From: Lachnospiraceae bacterium
Lineage (GTDB): Bacteria; Bacillota; Clostridia; Lachnospirales; Lachnospiraceae
Length of the DNA stretch: 64,000 nucleotides
Assembly: GCA_016288005.1 (NCBI GenBank)
Contig: JAEEXY010000005.1
Coordinates: 1-64,000 of the forward strand
Reading direction: 5' to 3'
The notes below the pieces were generated by a model that made no database searches, was not told the DNA's origin, and saw only the letters and a program-made list of their open reading frames with translations. Made by a program: the position numbers and the translations under genes. Position 1 is the first letter of the stretch. The number at the start of each line of letters is the position of its first letter. Shown here piece by piece: positions 39,241 through 46,723 of this stretch.

Positions 39241-39555
39241 ATGGAGATACAGCTTACAAACGATAACTTTAAGGAGAAGGTTCTTGAGTCCGATATCCCG
39301 GTACTGGTAGATTTCTGGGCTCCCTGGTGCGGCCCCTGCAAGATGCTCGGACCCGAGATCGAGAAACTGGCAGAGGAGCACGACGGCGAGTTCCTCGTAG
39401 GCAAGGTTAATATCGATGACGAGGAGGACCTCGCGGCAGAGTACAGGATCATGAGCATCCCTACTATGCTTGTGTTCAAGAAGGGACAGCAGGTCGGCAA
39501 AAAGGTCGGATATGCTCCCAGAGCCGAAGTGCTCGAGCTTATTCAGAATTCATAA
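39241..39555 (+). CDS. trxA: Thioredoxin
   Basis: 104 aa, normal length for Trx. The redox site is WAPWCGPCK with Cys30 and Cys33, and the cis-Pro loop is IMSIPTMLVFKKG. ATG 39241 has GGAG 6 bp upstream; longer forms from 39193 have no ribosome site. It is a cytosolic disulfide reductase, a single-gene unit with its own promoter and terminator. Confidence 0.96.
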   Translation: MEIQLTNDNFKEKVLESDIPVLVDFWAPWCGPCKMLGPEIEKLAEEHDGEFLVGKVNIDDEEDLAAEYRIMSIPTMLVFKKGQQVGKKVGYAPRAEVLELIQNS

Positions 39556-39588
39556 GCTATAACGGACCGATAATGATCGGTGCCTGTG

Positions 39589-39641
39589 AAAAGGTGCCTG
39601 TCACCATAAAGAAAAGTTTATGGTGACAGGCACCTTTTTAT
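39589..39641 (+). terminator. Strong terminator after trxA
   Basis: A perfect 22-bp stem (39589-39610 with 39617-39638), loop GAAAAG, ending in TTTTTA. The stem contains GTGCCTGTCACC, shared with 35051-35087. A partial direct copy, GGTGCCTGT, sits just upstream at 39579. Confidence 0.85.
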
Positions 39642-39649
39642 TCAATTTC

Positions 39650-39700
39650 TGGAAACGTTTCCAAAAAATGATTGAAAACGTTTCCAACCTCTGTTATTAT
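39650..39700 (+). promoter_or_regulatory. Pullulanase promoter with two LacI/CcpA-type operators
   Basis: TGGAAACGTTTCCA (39650-39663, a perfect palindrome) and TGAAAACGTTTCCA (39673-39686) match the operator style of the LacI family, including cre sites. The second overlaps the -35 TTGAAA (39672-39677); TATTAT (39695-39700) is the -10 at 17 bp. The operator centres are 23 bp apart, so both face roughly the same side. Repression by a MalR-type regulator or CcpA is likely. Confidence 0.75.
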
Positions 39701-39757
39701 AGGTTCGTAGCGGGCCGGGAGGCCCATTTTGGACAGATATGAAATAAGGGGGTTTTT

Positions 39758-42532
39758 ATGACTGCAAGGATTAAACGGATTACTGCAGGCCTGATCGCTG
39801 TATTGATGGTCGCTGCGCTGTTTGCCGGGATCATGCCCATGAGGGCTGTGCCCGTGAAAGCGGCGGACGGACCGGTCATCAGGCTGCATTATCACCGTCC
39901 GGACGGCAATTATGCCGGATGGGACGTATGGTTCTGGGAATACGGCAAGGACGGCGCGGCTTACGCGTTTGAGGACGTAAACGGCGAAAAGGTTGCCACG
40001 ATGCAGGTGACCGCCGGAGTTACTTCGGTCGGATTTATCGTCAGGACCGAGAGCTGGGATAAGGATGTTTCCGAAGACCAGTTCATCGACATTGCCGAGC
40101 TCGTTACCGGATCGGTGGACATTTACGTCGAATCGGGCGTGAAGGGCTACACTAAGGAGTACGGCGGAGACGCTGCTGTCGGCATCAAGGTCAAGTCCGC
40201 AAAGTACAACATGGACGGTACGGTAACGGTTGAGATGACCGCTGAGCTCGAGGGAGATCTCGTTTCGCAGTTTTCCATGAAGGGAAAGGACGGCGATATC
40301 GGCATCACCGGCATTTCCCCGGATGGCAGCAAGATATACACTTTTACGATCGACAAGGAGCTGGATGTGTACGGAAAAGGCTATTATCTGACTTATGACG
40401 GCAATGACTATCCGATAACTCTGCCCGTGGTATTTTCGACGGATGAGTTTGAGGCTCAGTTCACATATAAGGGTGACGACCTCGGCGCCGTATGGAGCAA
40501 GACAGGCACGACCTTCAGGGTATGGGCGCCCACTGCGTCGGAGGTCAGCGTTAATCTCTATCAATCGGGCACCGACGGTACAGACGATCTGATCAAGACA
40601 GTTCCGATGACCGCAGATGTAAACGGAACATGGGTCGCAACAGTCAACGAGGACCTGAACGGAACCTATTATACTTACGCCGCGAACGTGGACGGAGAGC
40701 TGCGCGAGGCATGCGATCCCTACGCGAGGACGACCGGAGCGAACGGCAAGAGGGCGATGGTCATCGATCTCGATTCGACCGATCCCGAGGGCTGGAACAA
40801 TGATAAGAATCCCCATGCGGGCGAGGGCATCAACGATGCGATCATCTACGAGGCGCATATCAGGGATCTGACGGTCAACAGCGAAGCAAATATACTGAAC
40901 AAGGGCAAATACCTCGGACTTACCGAGACAGGCACCAAGACGCTTAAGGGTAAGGCTACCGCGGTCGATCATATGGTAGAGCTCGGCATCACGCATCTGC
41001 ATCTGCTCCCCGTATATGATTTCGGTTCGGTCGATGAGACCTCCGCGATCAACAGATACAACTGGGGCTACGATCCCGTGAACTACAACGTTCCCGAGGG
41101 CTCGTATTCCACAGATGCTTACAACGGCGAGGTCCGCGTCAAAGAGTTCAAGCAGATGGTTCAGTCCCTGCATAACAGGGGCATCGGTGTGGTTATGGAT
41201 GTGGTTTACAACCATGTTTACAGTGCCGCCGATTTCTGCTTCAACAAGCTGGTTCCCGGATATTTCTCGAGAATGAAGGACGGTGTTTATTCAAACGGTT
41301 CGGGCTGCGGAAACGATACGGCTTCGGAGCGTTCGATGGTCCGCAAATACATCGTGGATTCGGTGCTCTACTGGGCCGACGAGTATCATATCGACGGCTT
41401 CAGATTCGATCTGGTGGGCCTGCTCGATGTCGATACGGTGAATGAGATCGTCGAGACCGTTCACAAGACTCATCCCGACGTGATATTCTACGGCGAGGGC
41501 TGGAGTTTATCCACCAATCCCACGAAGGAAAACGTTGAGCTCGCGACACAGACCAACAGCAAGCTCACACCCGGATTCGCATACTTCAACGATACGATCC
41601 GCGATGCCTTAAAAGGCAGCGTGTTCAATACCGCGGCAGGGTTTGTTTCGGGCGCCGCAGGCAACGAGACAAAGATCCAGAGATGCTTCATCGGACTCGA
41701 TACCTGGTGCAAGACACCTGCGCAGACGATTAATTACGCATCGTGCCACGACAACAACACCCTGTTTGACAGGCTGAGACTCTCCAATTCAAAGGACGAT
41801 GAGGAGACGATCATCAAAATGAACAATCTCGCTGCGGCGATCTATATGACAGCGGAGGGCGTGCCTTTCATGTCGGCCGGCGAGGAGATGTTAAGGACCA
41901 AGACCAACAAAGACGGCACCTACAACTCCAACAGCTACAACGCCGGAGATACGGTTAATTCGATCAAATGGGCTACACTCGAGGAGCAGAAATACGCCGA
42001 TGTATATGATTACTACAAAGGCCTCATCGCCTTCAGAAAGGCTCATCCTTCGTTAAGACTCGACAATGCGGCCGATATCGAGGCAAATGTTTCGACGATC
42101 GCGGAGCTGAACGATCAGGTGGTCGGATTCAATGTAAAGGGCGGTCAGGCAGGTGAGACCGTCGAAGAGATGTACCTGTTCTTCAATGCTAAGACAGAGC
42201 CTGTTGAGTACACACTTCCCGACGGCAGCTGGGATGTATATATCAACGGTACAAAGGCAGGCACCGATATCCTCGGCAGCGTATTGGGCAAGATCACGAT
42301 CGAGCCTGTTTCGGCACTGGTTGTGGCAAAGACGATCCCGGGCGCTGCGGTAACCGATACACCTGCGCAGGACAACAGCGGCACACAGCCTCAGGTGACA
42401 GGCACCGACGGCACACAGCCGGCTGACGGCGCGACAAAGTCCAATACCGGCACACATATCGTTATCGGACTGGTAGGCCTCGCAGCAGTTGCGGCAGTGA
42501 TCGCGCTGGCAAGAAGAAACAGAAAGAAATAA
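39758..42532 (+). CDS. pulA: Secreted type I pullulanase, cell-surface
   Basis: 924 aa. A signal peptide (about residues 1-35, cleaved near VKAAD) is followed by a CBM41/PUD-like starch-binding domain (IRLHYHRPDGNYAGWDVWFW), a linker, a CBM48-like domain (TTFRVWAPTASEVSVNLY) and a GH13 catalytic barrel. The YNWGYDPVNYNVPEGSYSTD motif defines type I pullulanases. The catalytic triad is Asp551 (GFRFDLVG), Glu580 (YGEGWS) and Asp665 (ASCHDNN). The enzyme cleaves alpha-1,6 links of pullulan and starch. After a Thr/Asp/Gln-rich linker, the C-terminus has a hydrophobic helix and a RRNRKK tail, preceded by KSNTG where a sortase LPXTG would be expected. AAGGGGG precedes the ATG. Confidence 0.93.
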   Translation: MTARIKRITAGLIAVLMVAALFAGIMPMRAVPVKAADGPVIRLHYHRPDGNYAGWDVWFWEYGKDGAAYAFEDVNGEKVATMQVTAGVTSVGFIVRTESWDKDVSEDQFIDIAELVTGSVDIYVESGVKGYTKEYGGDAAVGIKVKSAKYNMDGTVTVEMTAELEGDLVSQFSMKGKDGDIGITGISPDGSKIYTFTIDKELDVYGKGYYLTYDGNDYPITLPVVFSTDEFEAQFTYKGDDLGAVWSKTGTTFRVWAPTASEVSVNLYQSGTDGTDDLIKTVPMTADVNGTWVATVNEDLNGTYYTYAANVDGELREACDPYARTTGANGKRAMVIDLDSTDPEGWNNDKNPHAGEGINDAIIYEAHIRDLTVNSEANILNKGKYLGLTETGTKTLKGKATAVDHMVELGITHLHLLPVYDFGSVDETSAINRYNWGYDPVNYNVPEGSYSTDAYNGEVRVKEFKQMVQSLHNRGIGVVMDVVYNHVYSAADFCFNKLVPGYFSRMKDGVYSNGSGCGNDTASERSMVRKYIVDSVLYWADEYHIDGFRFDLVGLLDVDTVNEIVETVHKTHPDVIFYGEGWSLSTNPTKENVELATQTNSKLTPGFAYFNDTIRDALKGSVFNTAAGFVSGAAGNETKIQRCFIGLDTWCKTPAQTINYASCHDNNTLFDRLRLSNSKDDEETIIKMNNLAAAIYMTAEGVPFMSAGEEMLRTKTNKDGTYNSNSYNAGDTVNSIKWATLEEQKYADVYDYYKGLIAFRKAHPSLRLDNAADIEANVSTIAELNDQVVGFNVKGGQAGETVEEMYLFFNAKTEPVEYTLPDGSWDVYINGTKAGTDILGSVLGKITIEPVSALVVAKTIPGAAVTDTPAQDNSGTQPQVTGTDGTQPADGATKSNTGTHIVIGLVGLAAVAAVIALARRNRKK

Positions 42533-42576
42533 GATACGGTAAGATAAGGGTAAGACATAAGACATAAGACATGGGC

Positions 42577-42639
42577 AAGACATGGGGACGGTTCTTCTGT
42601 CTGCGTAATTCGCAGACAGAAGAACCGTCCCCATGTCTT
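42577..42639. repeat. Long perfect palindrome, GGGGACGGTTCTT family, copy 2
   Basis: 29-bp perfect arms (42577-42605 and 42611-42639) around TAATT. It shares the CATGGGGACGGTTCTT core with copy 1 at 38193. It has one C/T difference in the arm that is matched on the other arm, so the pairing is kept. It lies between the convergent pulA and apbE genes. Short direct AAGACATA copies precede it (42552-42570). Confidence 0.9.
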
Positions 42640-42659
42640 CACTTGTCTTCCCGGGTCTC

Positions 42660-43706
42660 TTAGTGCCCGATCACGGTGTTCCCGGCATCTTTATAGTTTC
42701 CCGAAGGGGTGAAATCATCGGCGATGCCGGCGGTTATATATATCCGCCCGTCTTCGTCGATAAACAGCGCGTCGAAGTCGCCGGCAGAGGCGCAGAAATC
42801 GAACGCTCTGTCTTTTCCCATTACGAAAAGGGCGGTGGAGAGGGCATCGCACAGAACTCCTTTGTCGCCGACGACGGTGACCGAGACGAACCCGCCCGCA
42901 GCGGGAGAGCCGGTCGACGGATCTATGATGTGATGGTAGCGCACTCCGTTTTCCTCAAAAAAGCGCTGATAAGAGCCGGAGGTGATGACGCATTTATCCC
43001 GGACACTCAAGGCTCCCGCGTATTCGCCGCCGAAAGGGTCTGCGATACCGACACGCCAGGGGCTGCCGTCGGGCTTACTCCCGAGTGTCTGAACATTGCC
43101 GCCCAGGCTTACGATCGCGCTCGTGATGCCGTTTGCCCTGAAATGTCCGATCAGGCGGTCGCCGGTATAGCCCTTGGCTACCGAGCCCAGATCGACCATC
43201 GAATCATCGGGGATCGCAACGGTACTGCTGTTTATCTGCAATTTCTTATAGTCTGCGGTTTCGAGAAGTTTTTGCAGCTCATCGGCGGAAGGAATGCGAT
43301 ACTCGCCGGTCGTAAAACCCCACGCCTTTACGATGGGGTAGACCGTGATGTCGAGAGCTCCGTCCGTTCGCTCGCATATATCTTTTGCAAAGCCGATCAG
43401 CTCGAGCGTGTCTTCGCTCACATCGGCCTGTTTGTCTCTGTTTAATCTGTATATCTCACTGTTCTCATCGGTCACGGAGAGCTTATGCTCAAGACCGGTA
43501 ATGATATCTTCGGCACTTTTTAAGACGGCGGGATCCCCGTAAACAGTCAGTTCCATGACCGTGTCCATTGCAAATAATTCCGCAGTCTGTTTTTGGCTGC
43601 CGGAAGCGCTGCCTGCACCGGAAAAAGCTGAACAACCGCAAAGAATCGCAAAAAACGCCGCCACGCAAAGAAGCGGGATTCTTCTTAAGTGACGGCAATT
43701 TATCAT
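42660..43706 (-). CDS. apbE: FAD:protein FMN transferase (ApbE), lipoprotein
   Basis: 348 aa from ATG 43704-43706, with GGAGGAG 8-12 bp upstream. The signal RRIPLLCVAAFFAILCGC has a lipobox L22-C23-G24-C25, so it is anchored outside the membrane. ApbE motifs: MDTVMELTVYG, VDLGSVAKGYTGDRL, GGNVQTLGSKPDGSPWRVGI and YHHIIDPSTGSPA with the metal Asp. It transfers FMN from FAD to Thr/Ser of target proteins such as Rnf or NQR subunits, or extracellular flavoproteins. No such target is encoded nearby. Confidence 0.93.
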   Translation of the reverse strand: MINCRHLRRIPLLCVAAFFAILCGCSAFSGAGSASGSQKQTAELFAMDTVMELTVYGDPAVLKSAEDIITGLEHKLSVTDENSEIYRLNRDKQADVSEDTLELIGFAKDICERTDGALDITVYPIVKAWGFTTGEYRIPSADELQKLLETADYKKLQINSSTVAIPDDSMVDLGSVAKGYTGDRLIGHFRANGITSAIVSLGGNVQTLGSKPDGSPWRVGIADPFGGEYAGALSVRDKCVITSGSYQRFFEENGVRYHHIIDPSTGSPAAGGFVSVTVVGDKGVLCDALSTALFVMGKDRAFDFCASAGDFDALFIDEDGRIYITAGIADDFTPSGNYKDAGNTVIGH

Positions 43707-43787
43707 GATGAGCTCTCCTCCAGATCGTCTTTTCGGCAGTTCAGCAAAATCTGTCGGCTTTCCGATATGAGACTGCCTTTCCTTTCG

Positions 43788-43817
43788 ATTATACCCCTGT
43801 TGTTCGGATGAGTACAA
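43788..43817 (-). promoter_or_regulatory. apbE promoter
   Basis: On the minus strand TTGTAC (43812-43817), 18-bp spacer, TATAAT (43788-43793). This is part of the 355-bp gap 43707-44061; the stretch 43818-43970 shows no other recognisable element. Confidence 0.55.
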
Positions 43818-43974
43818 GCCCAAATGGGAGAAAGGGGGATCGGAAGACCCATGGCCATCCCGTGGCGGGCTCCGGGGATCGTATCGTCAGTCGGTGACGG
43901 GCTTTATCGCGGCCTCAATAGCTGCACTACACCGATAGAATGATAAAGATTTATTGAGATACGATAAATTTATA

Positions 43975-44002
43975 TTGACATTTGAGAGAGCGTGTGTATA
44001 AT
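43975..44002 (+). promoter_or_regulatory. Promoter of the DUF2975-XRE pair
   Basis: TTGACA (43975-43980), 16-bp spacer, TATAAT (43997-44002), 60 bp before the start codon. ATCGATATCG overlaps and follows the -10, and GATACGATAA lies upstream of the -35. Both resemble half-sites of the SDR operator and are candidate autoregulation sites. Confidence 0.7.
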
Positions 44003-44061
44003 CGATATCGTACAGGGCATCGGAAGGGTGTCCGAAACCGGATCCGGGGAGGAAGCTTCAT

Positions 44062-44574
44062 ATGAACAGACAAAACAAAAAGCGTCAAAAGGAGACCACG
44101 CAGGCAGGCATAGCCATGAGACTCAAGCTGCTCACGATAGGTGCCGCGATCGTCGGAGCCTTATTTTTCGGCGTCTGCGGGGTTAGTATAATCAGGAATG
44201 AACATTTGCTAGAGGAGCACGGCATAACGGATATGCCGGTGCTGTTGCTGCTGGGTATCACTGCCGTTTTCTGTTATGCGGCACTGTGGCAGTTCTGGAA
44301 AGTGTGCTGCGCGATAGGGAACGATAACTCATTCTCTAATGAAAACTATGTCGCGTTCAGGATCATGAGCGGCCTGTTCGCGATACTCGGCGTCATCTGG
44401 CTGCTCAGTATCGCGATATATTTCTTTATTGCGGAGAGTACGGACAATATGATCCTGTTCAGGATGTTTGAGTATTCGTTTGTCTGGTTCGCGGTGGGAG
44501 GCCTTACGGGTTCGCTGGCGAGGCTTATCGACAAAGCCCGCCGGATCCGTGAGGAAAACGATCTTACGATTTAA
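44062..44574 (+). CDS. DUF2975-family membrane protein
   Basis: 170 aa with a basic cytosolic N-terminus and four hydrophobic helices (about residues 20-42, 59-80, 101-127, 138-158). The pattern and the adjacent small XRE gene fit DUF2975, a family nearly always paired with a YozG-like regulator; its function is unknown. GGGGAGG lies 8-9 bp before the ATG. The pair is transcribed from a near-consensus promoter. Confidence 0.75.
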   Translation: MNRQNKKRQKETTQAGIAMRLKLLTIGAAIVGALFFGVCGVSIIRNEHLLEEHGITDMPVLLLLGITAVFCYAALWQFWKVCCAIGNDNSFSNENYVAFRIMSGLFAILGVIWLLSIAIYFFIAESTDNMILFRMFEYSFVWFAVGGLTGSLARLIDKARRIREENDLTI

Positions 44575-44588
44575 GGAGGCGGTGCGTT

Positions 44589-44831
44589 ATGGCTATCATC
44601 ATCAATGTGGATGTAATGCTCGCCAAGCGTAAGATGAGCGTTACGGAGCTTGCGGAGCGTGTAGGGATCACCATGGCAAATATTTCGATATTGAAGAACG
44701 GCAAGGCCAAGGCGATCAGGATCGACACTCTGGACAAGATCTGCCGTGCCCTGAACTGCCAGCCCGGAGATATCCTGGAGTTCGATCCGGATATCGCGGC
44801 TGTCGAGGCACTGGACGAGACCGAAAAATAA
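44589..44831 (+). CDS. Small XRE-family regulator (YozG-like)
   Basis: 80 aa, a single Cro/C1-type helix-turn-helix. MAIIINVDVMLAKRKMSVTE is the usual N-terminus of YozG-like proteins, followed by LAERVGITMANISILKNGKAKAI and LDKICRALNCQPGDILEF. It starts 14 bp after the DUF2975 gene with GGAGG upstream. It probably autoregulates the pair; the membrane protein may sequester it (inference). Confidence 0.88.
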   Translation: MAIIINVDVMLAKRKMSVTELAERVGITMANISILKNGKAKAIRIDTLDKICRALNCQPGDILEFDPDIAAVEALDETEK

Positions 44832-44867
44832 TATGCAAAGGGTTGTGGGAGGTTTTTAAGAGAAAAC

Positions 44868-46526
44868 ATGGACGAGTATGATGTTAACAATATAACCGGA
44901 ACGAGGAGTGAAGATATTTATACCGAGAGTGCTATGACGATGCCGACGGCAGCGCAGTCCGCGGCAGAGCAGTCTGTATCGGCTCAGCCCTCAGCGGAAA
45001 CGGCTCAGGCAGGCCCGGCCGCGGCGGATGCCGAGCGCCAGCTTGAGCTCAACAGATCCTGGAATTTCAGGCTTCTGGCGCTGCCCTGCGCGATATACGC
45101 GCTGGTCTTCACATTCTGCATGTTTAAGAACTGGTCGGGAGTGCTCACTCCCGTATGGATCGGATCGCTGGTATTTCTGGTGGCGTATCTTACGCAAAAG
45201 ACCGGAAAACAGCTTAAAAAAGGCAGCGTATTCATGATGACTGTCATGCTGATCATCAGCGTATCCTGTTTCTGCACGGCCAATGAGCTGGTGCTTTTCT
45301 CGAACTATGTGGCAGAGTTCCTGCTCCTCATGACACTGCTGCTGCATAATTACGCCGACGATTCGAAATGGGATCTGGCGCAGCTGTTCGGAGAGATAGT
45401 TATTGTATCCGCAGGCTCGATCACTAAAGTTATCACGCCTTTTTCAGACGGGGGATCGTATTTCAGCCTCAGTGATAAGGAAAAGAAGAGCAAGGCAGGC
45501 CCTATTCTGGCGGGTATCCTTATCGCGATACCCACATGCATAGTCCTCGGGCTCATCCTGGCGTCCGCGGATGCGGTATTCGAGAATATCTTCGCGAGGT
45601 TATTCGTAGAGATAATTCAGTGGCAGAACATCCTCGGCATATTGTTCATGCTGGCTTTCGGCTTCATCTCCGCATATTGCGGTATGAGGCATGTAAGGGA
45701 TGAGGCTCCGCTGATCACCGTTAAGGAGCCCAAGAGAGCCGAGCCTGTGGCGGCGATCACGGTCACTTCGGTGGTGGCGCTGCTTTATCTGGTATTCTCC
45801 GCGGTGCAGATCCTGTACCTGTTCATCGGCGGGTTTGAGCTTCCCGAGGGCATCTCTTACGCGGAATACGCGCGCAGGGGCTTCTTCCAGCTGCTCATCG
45901 TGAGCGTCCTGAACCTCGCGGTGGTGCTCATCCTCAAAAAGCGCATCGAAAAGAGCAGGGTACTCAACGCGATACTGCTGGTGATCTGCTTCTGCACCTA
46001 CGTTATGATCGCTTCGAGCGCGATCAGGATGATCATGTATATTCAGGTATACAATCTTACGATGTACAGGATATCCGTGCTGTTCGCGCTGCTGACGCTG
46101 GCGGTGCTGCTGATCGGAGTGATAATACTGGTACTTAAGGACGATTTCTCGTTCAGACGCTTCTGCGTTATCGCGGTGAGCATAGTGTATATCCCGTTTG
46201 CTTTCCTTAACGCCGATGCCAGGATCGCGAGATTCAATCTGGCAAACGATAATGTTATCAAAGGCGCGGTATCGACGCGCAGCCAATACGGCTACGATTA
46301 TTACTATATCAGCAGCCTTTCGACCGATGCGGCACCTGCCATCCTCGAATACTTCGAAAACTCGGGCATACCCGAGAACGAGATGGTCGACACGGACTGG
46401 TATATCGAGTATTGCAGGAACAACGGGATCGACGGAAACTCTGTCGGGATCAGGACGTTTAATGTCTCTGAATATCGCGCAAACAGGATTCTCGCGATAC
46501 CGGAAGAAGAGGATCCGTTCACCTGA
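44868..46526 (+). CDS. DUF4173/DUF4153-like multi-pass membrane protein
   Basis: 552 aa. An Ala/Gln/Ser-rich N-terminal tail (about residues 20-60) precedes at least eleven hydrophobic helices and a soluble C-terminal tail. The last helix region reads FAFLNADARIARFNLAN, which is typical of DUF4173 proteins, followed by an extracytoplasmic segment with YYISSLSTDAAPAILEYFE. These proteins are often next to DUF2975/XRE pairs in Clostridia. Molecular role unknown. Confidence 0.72.
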   Translation: MDEYDVNNITGTRSEDIYTESAMTMPTAAQSAAEQSVSAQPSAETAQAGPAAADAERQLELNRSWNFRLLALPCAIYALVFTFCMFKNWSGVLTPVWIGSLVFLVAYLTQKTGKQLKKGSVFMMTVMLIISVSCFCTANELVLFSNYVAEFLLLMTLLLHNYADDSKWDLAQLFGEIVIVSAGSITKVITPFSDGGSYFSLSDKEKKSKAGPILAGILIAIPTCIVLGLILASADAVFENIFARLFVEIIQWQNILGILFMLAFGFISAYCGMRHVRDEAPLITVKEPKRAEPVAAITVTSVVALLYLVFSAVQILYLFIGGFELPEGISYAEYARRGFFQLLIVSVLNLAVVLILKKRIEKSRVLNAILLVICFCTYVMIASSAIRMIMYIQVYNLTMYRISVLFALLTLAVLLIGVIILVLKDDFSFRRFCVIAVSIVYIPFAFLNADARIARFNLANDNVIKGAVSTRSQYGYDYYYISSLSTDAAPAILEYFENSGIPENEMVDTDWYIEYCRNNGIDGNSVGIRTFNVSEYRANRILAIPEEEDPFT

Positions 46527-46595
46527 AAAAACGACATTTATTCTATCGCTGTAAGACTTAGAAAAAGCACCGTTCTACAAATTGCGCATTACGTG

Positions 46596-46622
46596 AATTT
46601 TTACACATGTAAAATTCACAAA
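46596..46622 (+). other. Inverted repeat between DUF4173 and EAL genes
   Basis: GTGAATTTTTACA and TGTAAAATTCAC pair over 12 bp with one bulged T. It is AT-rich with an A-run on the right side, so it could be a weak terminator for the opposite strand or a binding site. Confidence 0.35.
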
Positions 46623-46657
46623 AAATATAAAAAAGGGGTATACGAATTCTTAAAGTA

Positions 46658-46666
46658 TGATATAAT
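46658..46666 (+). promoter_or_regulatory. Extended -10 promoter of the EAL gene
   Basis: TGATATAAT (46658-46666), extended -10 without a clear -35. The transcript would start with a leader that can fold as GAGGGTT / AACCCTC (46675-46708) before the GGGG ribosome site. Confidence 0.5.
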
Positions 46667-46723
46667 TATCCTTGGAGGGTTCTGCAGGGGAGTGCGGAAA
46701 CCCTCAGAGGGGTGTAACTGCAT

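Noticed and set aside
39638..41215. A 525-codon open frame on the minus strand opposite the pullulanase
   Set aside because: It overlaps the pullulanase promoter, signal peptide and first domains, with no motifs of its own.
38193..42639. A composite transposon bounded by the two long palindromes
   Set aside because: There is no transposase between them, the enclosed genes are ordinary, and the palindromes lie between convergent genes without visible target duplications.
43818..43970. A small gene or RNA in the gap between apbE and the DUF2975 gene
   Set aside because: No frame with a ribosome site and no strong structure beyond the two divergent promoters could be found.
46667..46723. A c-di-GMP riboswitch in front of the EAL gene
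   Set aside because: The leader folds as a simple GAGGGTT / AACCCTC hairpin and lacks the GEMM-type conserved core and the second helix.
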